Part shown: one piece after another, positions 56,540-64,000 of the stretch
Layout of the letters: each line of letters starts with the position of its first letter
Numbering within the stretch: position 1 is the first letter of the stretch
NCBI GenBank assembly: GCA_036426205.1
Contig: CM071574.1
Span: 11,474,099 to 11,538,098 of the forward strand
Direction: 5' to 3'
From: Ascaphus truei
Taxonomy: Eukaryota; Chordata; Amphibia; Anura; Ascaphidae
DNA length: 64,000 bases
The notes under the pieces: generated by a model
The model's database searches: none
The model's input: only the letters and a program-made list of their open reading frames with translations
Told to the model about the DNA's origin: nothing
Position numbers and translations under genes: made by a program

Positions 56540-56653
56540 GCCTGTTATTTATATTATTTGTTATTTATATGATCACCATGTGTATTACTACTGTGAAGCG
56601 CTATGTACATTAATAGCGCTATACAAATAAAGATATACAATACAATACAATAA
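56540..56653 (+). mobile_element. LINE/SINE 3'-end fragment
   Basis: Contains gtgaagcgctatgtacatta, then agcgctatacaaataaagat and a short (ATACA)n tail. This is the kind of 3' terminus left by heavily 5'-truncated L2/CR1-group insertions. Confidence 0.6.
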
Positions 56654-57122
56654 GTAACATACTACAGTATGTAATATTGACTGGAAGTACTGAATATATG
56701 TATCACTATATGTTATCTGCAGTACCCCTGTAGTGCTAAAGGAGAATGCAATACATGTATTGCCCTGAGGCCAAATAACCCACTATAGTCTACTAATCAG
56801 AAGGAAAGAACTTCTATTATGTATGTGGCCATTTCTAATAGGCAGCTTTCAGGACATATCAAATTAACAGTAAGAAATATAATCAGACACAAATGTACAA
56901 ACATAAATGTTTTTTTTTTCAAACTGACAATGAATTCTTTACTACTGTACATTGTCTAATGTGCAAGATTTCAAGCGATTGCCATTTTCTATACTGTAGC
57001 TGTACAATATAATACAGTTAGTACTTTTTAGAATATAGTGCTCAATATTTCAGACTTCCAAATAACTTTGCAAAAGTATCTCCGTGAAATATGTGCATGA
57101 AATGATACATTGACACTTTAGT
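56654..57122. other. Intron sequence, nothing recognised
   Basis: No supported feature. Confidence 0.45.
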
Positions 57123-57724
57123 GTCGATCAAGTTCAACCTTTGCTAAATTCTAACTGGGTGAGATAATCATGCCTAAATGTATTTACAGTATATTGATAC
57201 ATAAGTAGGAAAATAAAGAACTCCATTTAATATTTCTAACTATACCTGCCACAGGAAAAAAATCTTTCTGACTCAAATAAATGTATGAATTAGGTGAATA
57301 ATTGCCTGGCATAACCATGCATGCAGACGATACACAATCTTTTCTTTAACATATTGACTGAATCTACCATTATCTCCAGAGGTAGTAAATTCTACATTCT
57401 CACTGAACTTTACTATCCTTTACTTTGCTGCCAGTGAAATCAGTCCAGATAATGGCCCAGTGTTTACTGCACTACCCCCGGGGTGGGAAGCTGCTGTCCA
57501 AGTCATTTGTGTTGATCTTGGATATATTTTGTATATACAGTACCAATAATTTCCCATCTTCTACGCCTCGTAGAACAACTCTAATATAGATATCTTTTCT
57601 TCTTAAGCCAATCATTCTACTAATTTTTATTAGTTTGTTTGTTCAGCCCTTTTATCAAGTTCAATTACAATTTTTATGTTGAAGTGCTGAAAACTGTACC
57701 CCATATTTAAAGTTCTTCTTACTA
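57123..57724 (-). mobile_element. Old Rex1/CR1-like LINE, first part
   Basis: Colinear on the minus strand with 12075-12720: gatcaagttcaacctttgct, a tatctccagaggtagtaaat segment matching the cattttaact/ctccatgggtaatt region, and aagttcttcttactac. Much more diverged than the copy at 12015. It is interrupted by a MITE and by the L2-like LINE and continues at 58999. Confidence 0.65.
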
Positions 57725-57869
57725 CAAGGGTAGCTCAATCAGTCCTTACTTCAGCACGGGTGGCTCATTTTTTCACTGAGCCTCTGATTGAGCCACCTGT
57801 GCTGAAGCAGGTGTATCCTGAAATCCTGACCTGTTGGTAGCTCTTGAGGACTGGAGTTGTCTGCCCCTG
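57725..57869. mobile_element. Palindromic hAT-like MITE inside old LINE
   Basis: Runs from caagggtagctcaatcag through ttgagccacctgtgctgaag to ttgtctgcccctg. Complementary halves as in the element at 15434. A further terminal stub (aactggagttgagcacccct) lies at about 57917, followed by a 37-bp tandem duplication (57935-57995). Confidence 0.75.
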
Positions 57870-57984
57870 ACTTAGATACATACAAGGTTATATACACCAC
57901 TTACAACTTAACTTGAGAACTGGAGTTGAGCACCCCTGATCTAAATCTGCCATGTATCTCTGAGCACCCCTGATCTAAATCTGC

Positions 57985-58995
57985 CATGTATCTCTGACCT
58001 TCAACACATACTTCAGTCTGACTTTTTGAGACTCGAAAACTGGATTTCCCAAAACAAACTGTTTTTAAACACTGACAAGACGGTAACAATGGTATTTGGG
58101 ACCAAGACTAAATTTGTAAAGCTTCCAGTGACTGAGCTCCTGATTAGAACCAACGCTAAAACCACCCTAACACCTGTCACTAGTTTTAAATACCTGGGCT
58201 TATGGTTTGACTCCCACTTAACATTCGGGATGCACATTGATACCCTGACAACCAAGACCTATGCCAAACTAGGGGTACTTTACAGGAACAAATCCTCCCT
58301 AAGTCTCCTGGTCAAAAAGCGTATTGCACAGCAGATGCTAATGCCAATTATTGACTATGGAGACATAGTATATGGCTCGGCTCCTCAAACCCATCTTAGC
58401 AAACTTGACACCCTCTACAATTCAATTTGTCGTTTTGTTCTTCAATGCAACTACAACACACATCACTGCGAAATGCTCAAAGAACTAGATTGGTCATCAC
58501 TAGAGTCTAGGCGCAAAGTTCACCTTTCCTGTCTCAGCCTCAAATACTTTCTGGGCAAGCTACCCAGCTACCTGAACAAGCTCCTCACCCCTACCACATG
58601 CAGTACCTATCACCTGAGATCAGACTCCAAAAGACTATTCATGGTCCCAAGACTCAACAAAGTATCCGGACGTTCCTCCTTCTCCTTTCGTGCACCCCAA
58701 AACTGGAACAACCTACCAGAGACTCTCATATCCACCACCAGCTTAAGTTCTTTCAAATCTAAGGCTGTCTCACACTTTAATCTGGTCTGTAACTGTTTCA
58801 TACGCTCATAATATATATTTTCTTTAACTGTGCATGCACTGTCTTGTATATAATGTATACCTTGTTCATTTATGTAACTGTATTTGTAACCATGTATTAC
58901 TTTGTTTTACTCTGTGCCCAGGACATACTTGAAAACGAGAGGTAACTCTCAATGTATTACTTCCTGGTAAAATATTTTTATAAATAAATAAAAAA
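57985..58995 (+). mobile_element. L2-like LINE, 5'-truncated copy C
   Basis: Carries the 261-codon open frame listed separately and the common 3' tail with aataaataaa at 58980-58995. It is the best preserved of the four copies and sits inside the older Rex1/CR1-like LINE. Confidence 0.9.
58026..58811 (+). CDS. L2-like RT thumb and C-terminal domain fragment, 261 codons open
   Basis: An uninterrupted frame covering only the part after the catalytic YxDD motif: RLENWISQNKLFLNTDKTVT, SFKYLGLWFDSHLTFGMHID, QQMLMPIIDYGDIVYGSAPQ, YHLRSDSKRLFMVPRLNK and NWNNLPETL. The frame is open upstream too. It is a protein fragment of a dead, truncated LINE; the start codon is internal. It is the reference for reading copies A, B and D. 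Confidence 0.8.
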   Translation: MRLENWISQNKLFLNTDKTVTMVFGTKTKFVKLPVTELLIRTNAKTTLTPVTSFKYLGLWFDSHLTFGMHIDTLTTKTYAKLGVLYRNKSSLSLLVKKRIAQQMLMPIIDYGDIVYGSAPQTHLSKLDTLYNSICRFVLQCNYNTHHCEMLKELDWSSLESRRKVHLSCLSLKYFLGKLPSYLNKLLTPTTCSTYHLRSDSKRLFMVPRLNKVSGRSSFSFRAPQNWNNLPETLISTTSLSSFKSKAVSHFNLVCNCFIRS

Positions 58996-58998
58996 AAA

Positions 58999-59075
58999 AA
59001 AAAATCTGTCAAATATATCCACATCCTTCTGCAAAGAAACAGCATCCGGCTCTGATTTTACCACCTTACACCTCT
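58999..59075 (-). mobile_element. Old Rex1/CR1-like LINE, second part
   Basis: The segment atctgtcaaatatatccaca to the stretch ending taccaccttacac aligns with ctctccaagtccttctgaag ... attaccttacacaa at 12990-13040. It continues 57123-57724 after the two later insertions. Confidence 0.6.
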
Positions 59076-59290
59076 ACTGGCATTTTATATTCCTGTAATA
59101 TCAATGCTTATACTGTATACCATATTGTAATGTAATTGAACTAAAACACTGTCAATGCCGCACAAAATGAATCAAACCACGAGTTGATTTGTGTCAATAT
59201 GGTAACATTGGTTTCATTTTTCTTTTAACATACTTTTCATAAGAAAATTAATCTTGCTAATTACTTTTTCGTCTCGCAAATTAAACTTAC

Positions 59291-59428
59291 CACGACAATG
59301 AACGCCTTCATCGTATCCATCTGTGCAGTCGTAAACTCCATTACATAGTCTGGAAAAATGAATGCATGTGTTGGTGCCGATGCAAGCAACATGATTCATG
59401 GGACACTTAAATACTATTTTCTCTTGAC
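59291..59428 (-). CDS. LRP1B exon encoding one LDL-receptor class A domain
   Basis: Acceptor: a pyrimidine-rich run ending cttcttcAG just before 59428. Donor: CGTG|GTAAGT after 59291. The 138-bp exon enters and leaves in phase 1, as LDLa exons usually do. Translation includes [28 protein letters not shown] and [10 protein letters not shown]. It has all six cysteines and the calcium-binding D-G-x-D-E end of an LDLa repeat. The GYDEGVHC end and the ACxGTN segment match the second LDLa repeat of LRP1B better than that of LRP1 as I recall them, so this would be about exon 3. LRP1B is a very large endocytic receptor; this repeat is extracellular ligand-binding. The rest of the gene lies outside the window on both sides. 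Confidence 0.85.
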
Positions 59429-59429
59429 C

Positions 59430-60071
59430 TGAAGAAGACGAAAAAAAATACATAGACATCACTTAATGATGTATCAAAGGATAAGTTGCCAAAACATGAA
59501 ATAAAAAGAACACAGCATCTCATTCACTTTAGGAAAGATATTCCATAATGTTTTCATGTGCAAGGGTTTGAAGCAATTTTGGTAAAAAATAGAGAAAATT
59601 AAATAAAATGTAAAGTATCAAAGTGAATTAAATTTAATTTGTCTTTAAGCCATGGCTGCTATCATATAGCATTACCTGTAACATGTGATGGCTTCAAAAA
59701 TTATTACAATTTTAAACAGATTTGTAAGTAATTTGGCATTGATAGGTCAACTGAAGAAAGAATCTAGGTTGCCTTGTAATTTGTGCGTAACCTATGTAGG
59801 AAAAACTAATTAAAAGTGTAACGGCTTTTACTTTGTCCCAAGGCAGCAATGCTGTATGGTTTGGCAGCTTCTCTCAAAACTGCTGAGTTAGTTGCACAGT
59901 GCTGAGTAAGTGGCTTTAGCAAATCTCCATGAAACACTCAAATTATTTCTGTAAGGCAACAATGGACGATGAATTTGTGTACAACGACAGACATACAGTA
60001 CTTATTAACCAGGAGCAGGAACTTCATGTGCCTACAGTACCTCAGGCTTGTAATGAGCTGTGTTAGTATTA
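59430..60071. other. LRP1B intron, upstream side on the gene strand
   Basis: Apart from the splice acceptor polypyrimidine tract at 59430-59455 (on the minus strand), nothing recognised. Confidence 0.5.
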
Positions 60072-60262
60072 GGCTGCGCTTATAGTGCCGGCGACGGTGA
60101 AGCTGACGTCACGCTCTCTGGAAAAATCAAATTGAAATGACTTCCAGCGATCGTGACCAAGCCGCCGCGCCTTCGCTCTTACTAGAAGCGCACGTGACAG
60201 CGTCAATGCATTTGTTTTGATGCGATGTCGCGCCACTGTCGCCGGCACAATAAGCGCATCCA
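60072..60262 (+). mobile_element. MITE with ~30-bp inverted ends
   Basis: Ends taggctgcgcttatagtgcc / ggcacaataagcgcatccat, continuing into ggcgac/gtcgcc. GC-rich interior. A three-base flank is not identical, so the class is unresolved. Confidence 0.7.
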
Positions 60263-61784
60263 TAGTATATACATATGTAAAAATACATAAAAATGTATAC
60301 AGACTATTTTTTTTCTGTAAATTATTATTAGAAGTTGACATAAATGTGATAGTTTTGAAATTAGTCAACTAAATCTCTTGTCCATGCTTCCGAAGTACAC
60401 AGAAGGTCATTTCTATGAAGTGGCCATTAAATAAACTATATATAAATGAGACATGGATGATCAACAAAAGCAAACACTATCTCAAAAGGGTGAACAAAGT
60501 AAACTAATCAAATTTTAACTGCATTTAGAAAATTAAACATAGAACAATGTCCTTCATTCCCTTTGAATTGTAATGCTTTGTTTTGTGACTCTGCTAGTTA
60601 TGTGAAGTAGAAATTATACCCTGCCATGTTAGCAACAAAATGTTCAGTATCTATAATTACACACAGCAGTACCTATAGTACACTCCTAGAGAGCGATCTC
60701 TTTGCACTCCGCCACCCCTTTTATTCACTAGTCCCCACTCCCCAGTACAAAACAGTGTTCACATGAATATTCATTCTTTTTTGGCTACATCAAACAGAAA
60801 CTCCTCTGCAGCATTTTTCATTTGGATATTACCTATACTCTCACTGCAGAATTATCAGATGAAGTTGATTAATGACTGTAATTAGGGAAAAAATAGCACA
60901 GTATTTAAGATAGAAAGACTAATCCATACAACCACTGTTAGCATCTTCTTTCACTATTTGCGATCAGATTAATTAATTAATATGGTAGACTTCAAAGAAT
61001 AATATTTGTATGAATGATATCATAAGCATGCATTCACAGCTTTAAGAAGGCAGGGCATTTCATAAATGTTTATTAAGTTTTAATGCAAAAAGAACATTTA
61101 CTTTTTAGGGGGATGCTGTACACGTGTTCAGCATGTGAAATTACAGAAGCATAAAGTTCCTTTTCCTGGAATCGTCTTGAATATGAAAGTTAATTTTCCT
61201 TTGCATGGAATTCTAATTTTCCTAGAGGAAATGAAAATGGGCCCCAAAGCAATCACAGCACACTATGCGTAAAATAGATCGAGTGGAGGAAAGGGAGCTT
61301 GAATGTGGCTTTGTTGTATTGCAGCTACCCATGCAGAATGATTCAAACAAAACCATTAGTATCAGTTCCACCGGGAACTGCGCATCAACCATATATGCTT
61401 AGGTATAGCAGTAGAAGTTTGATGTAGAAAATCTAATACAAATAGAAGCATAATTAAACATTTTCATTTGGGACTTCGCTATACAATACTGCATGTTCCT
61501 CATGGTTCAAAAGGACGGGTAAAGTGTATGAAACTCCTTCACCATTTTAAAAGCAGTTTATTTCTGCATTCGTTACTGATCTGTCTTATGTTTCCATAAT
61601 TGGAGTAATTGAAAAGTGATGTCCTGTATCTTCTGTGTGCTTTAAAGCAAGAACTGCACTAGGAAAAAAAGAGAGCACAGGAGCGCACCAAGGGTAAAGA
61701 GGTATGTATTTACAAATACAATAAAGCAATGCAAGTTGTAACTTACATGAATAGAATTAATAGTCCAGTAGGTATAAAAGATCA
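60263..61784. other. Intron sequence, nothing recognised
   Basis: No supported feature. Confidence 0.5.
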
Positions 61785-62402
61785 GGGGCCTATGAACTAA
61801 GATCTCATTTTCCATTTTGTCGTGCATCAACATTTCTGCACTAAAAAGTAAAACAAATCTTTAAAAAAAACTATGTATCAAGATTTCATACATACTGTAT
61901 GACACAATTTGTTGTTTGACGCCATCCTTGTTGAATACCTGAAAAATTACAATTCAAACAAAACTGTTTTTTATTTATAGTTAGTGCTAATAAATATCAA
62001 TGTGTAAAATAATTTATAATTGCCATGCTTTGACAATATTACCTATATAGTGCTGCATCAATACATTTCCGTGTTGATACCTAGCAACTTAATTATGCGC
62101 TAAACACTATCGAGGCTATTTTTATTCTATGCCAAGTTGACGATTGTGACACACTTTAATTGATTTTATGGTGGACATAAATATTATTTTTTAGTACATA
62201 CTATTAACATCTGTATGCCAAGCGCAGTCCATTTCTATGCACCAATACAAATAAAAACAATCCTTTTTCATGCAGCTGGCTCAAATGGATACATCTGAGC
62301 TTAGTACATACTGTAGGCACACACAAGCACAGTTGAGGTTGTTTGATGTATGCCAATTTTGCACTAGAATAGGCATTTGCGATGCTTAGTACAGATAGGC
62401 CT
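61785..62402 (+). mobile_element. 0.6-kb non-autonomous DNA transposon, copy 2
   Basis: Left end ggggcctatgaactaaga and right end gatgcttagtacagataggc. Colinear with 10755-11400. Confidence 0.7.
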
Positions 62403-62576
62403 CATGTGTGCTAAAATTGGAAACGGTTGGCAAAACTGAATAATTTTTTCACTGAGGCAAAACTTGTAAAATTCTTGATAAATTAAGTAATAATTGCATG
62501 AGTTACAGATGTGTTAAGCTTTATAAATACATGTCATGTAATTGATTTGTGACAAAATTGGCAACAGTTTTTGTTA

Positions 62577-62875
62577 CCAGCAGAGCCGCCGACAGGTGGG
62601 GAAAGCTGTGACAAGTGGCCCAGCAACTCTGAAAGTGCCCATATGGGCGATACCGGATCTTCGATCCAACATCCACGTACGGCTGCCGGAGGCCTATGTG
62701 CACCACAGGGCCTGAGCTCCCCTCCGCTGCAGAGCCCTCCCTAACTACTGCTCCCCAGAAAAGTCCCTTCCCTCTCCTCGCACCCCCCACCCTCCGCCCT
62801 CCCCACTCAGCTGCCTTGTACTGGGCGCTGGAAAAGCTATTGGTTGGGCTCATTGGACCACCACTTCAGATATTA
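62577..62875. mobile_element. GC-rich block, possible hAT-like insert
   Basis: Starts ccagcagagccgccgacagg and is sharply more GC-rich than its neighbours. I cannot define the right end or duplication; reading frames within it look incidental. Confidence 0.35.
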
Positions 62876-62907
62876 TTATAACATTTCCTCAAAAATATAA
62901 TTATTTG

Positions 62908-63125
62908 TTCCAGAAACCCACGAGATCATCTGGTTCGTGGTTCCAAGATTCAACAAGGAATCCGGTCACTCCTCCTTCTCTTACCGTGCACCTCACGGCT
63001 CAAACAACCTACCGGAGACATTCAAAACCGCTCCAGTGTAAGTTCTTTCAAGACTTCGACTGTCTTACATTTAATTTGGTTTGTAACTGTTACATATTCC
63101 CATAACCATATGTTAACTCTAACTG
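62908..63125 (+). mobile_element. L2-like LINE fragment, copy D
   Basis: The stretch from ttcgtggttccaagattcaa to tttggtttgtaactgttaca matches 58630-58805 of copy C; the usual 3' tail is absent. Confidence 0.75.
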
Positions 63126-63810
63126 TATGTGATGTGAAGAGGTAGCTAGGCTCACTAATACAGGTTAAGCCCGTTTGGTTACCTCTGTTCCATGTTTTGG
63201 GGTTCAGGAGTGTCAGCTCTTGGACCCAACTGTTGTAAAAACATTACCTGTAATTATGTGACAATAAAGAATTTTTGTGTTTTTACCTTTCCAGAGATGC
63301 TAGCAAGCAAGGATTGCTGTGGTATGAGTTTCAGGGGGGTTGAAAATGTTGTCAGATTGTGTCTATCTAGTCAGGGCCCAGAGTTGCTTGTTCCCCTAAA
63401 AATGTACCCAGGAATCAGGTTGGATGCCTGGCTGCATGTAGACATCTTGTCTCGGTAATATCTCCCCTTTAAAACGCTTGCGCGATTCACCACTAGGGGT
63501 CCCTGCTTCAGCACAGCCCAGAAAGGTAAATGGGGCATAGGGATGTGAGGTGTCCCTGAAACAATCTAGGGGTCCCTGGGTTCATGGGGATACCCAGTAA
63601 ATGCCCAGGTCACCCAGAACTGCTACAGGGGTTCTGGGGGATACTCCAAGCATCTATAAGGTTGTGAGGGGACTTTTAAAAGTCCAGCCCTAAGTTTATT
63701 GTATAGAGTGTGGGGAATATGGCTAGTAAGAAATGACGTGCAGCTTCTTATTCTATTTCCCATAACCACAAGACTTAGGATATTTTTAAAGTGTATATTT
63801 TATGTAACAG
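63126..63810. other. Unassigned sequence with polyadenylation signal
   Basis: A TGTGAAGAGG start near 63133 and an aataaag signal at 63264 could belong to an LTR, but I cannot find the matching end. Includes a C/T-G-rich segment of repeated gggg/ccct words at 63480-63680. Confidence 0.3.
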
Positions 63811-64000
63811 TCTGTTTTAAAACATATCTGTTTGTGCACAAAGATGAACTGGGACGTACAGAGCTAGTGTTCCGAGTGAGGCAGTGGGCTAGCAACTTGC
63901 GTGTCACCACTCATATGATGTTGGGGATGAAAGCCACTGAGGGTGTGTCTGAGGTGTCAAGACAATTTGGACAGGAGTTAGAACAGGAGGGAAGGACAAG
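63811..64000 (+). other. Open frame running off the window edge
   Basis: About 63 codons open to the edge, reading LGRTELVFRVRQWASNLRVT and EGVSEVSRQFGQELEQEGRT. No domain recognised. It could be part of a retroelement ORF that continues beyond the window. Confidence 0.3.

Overview
The window looks like one intron-rich stretch of a vertebrate genome, most probably an anuran amphibian. It appears to lie inside the LRP1B (LDL receptor-related protein 1B) gene. The only host coding sequence I can support is one 138-bp minus-strand exon at 59291-59428. It encodes a single LDL-receptor class A domain with consensus splice sites and phase 1 on both sides. Everything else reads as intron filled with transposons. 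The amphibian assignment is an inference from the repeat mix: Tx1/L1-like, Rex1/CR1-like and L2-like LINEs, a Penelope-like element, Helitrons, many hAT, TTAA, TAA and TA-site MITEs, and a CR1-like tail motif of a type common in frogs.

Layout, left to right. 0-5 kb: a foldback element cut by the window edge, two copies of a TTAA-flanked MITE, and a hAT MITE. 5.3-8.9 kb: an internally deleted Tx1/L1-like LINE with a 15-bp target duplication, carrying an LTR-like insert. 9.8-13.4 kb: GC-rich hAT-like MITEs, a 0.65-kb DNA transposon, and a LINE with an open 326-codon reverse transcriptase frame on the minus strand. 15-26.5 kb: many MITEs and foldbacks, including a 1.2-kb inverted repeat at 17.7-18.9 kb. 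26.7-31.9 kb: an LTR retrotransposon with no recognisable pol gene. It has one uninterrupted 773-codon frame whose product carries a PNMA/Gag-like N-terminus and a duplicated cysteine-rich module.

33.3-46.1 kb is the most complex region, a roughly 11-kb near-palindrome centred near 39.23 kb. Each arm holds, from outside in, a Helitron 3' part, a block with a mariner-like end, a 5'-truncated Penelope-like element with a GIY-YIG endonuclease frame and two inverted hammerhead-like motifs, and a roughly 0.97-kb palindrome. The same MITE interrupts the Penelope frame at the same place in both arms, so the arms derive from one original. The left arm has many one-base indels relative to the right, so a foldback misassembly must be excluded.

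47-64 kb: four copies of an L2-like LINE (one with endonuclease and reverse transcriptase remnants), a hAT MITE with a perfect 8-bp target duplication, a perfect 94-bp palindrome, a probable solo LTR, an old LINE split by two later insertions, the LRP1B exon, and further MITEs. The genes do not form a pathway. The biology here is a host exon in a large intron and the layered history of the elements around it.
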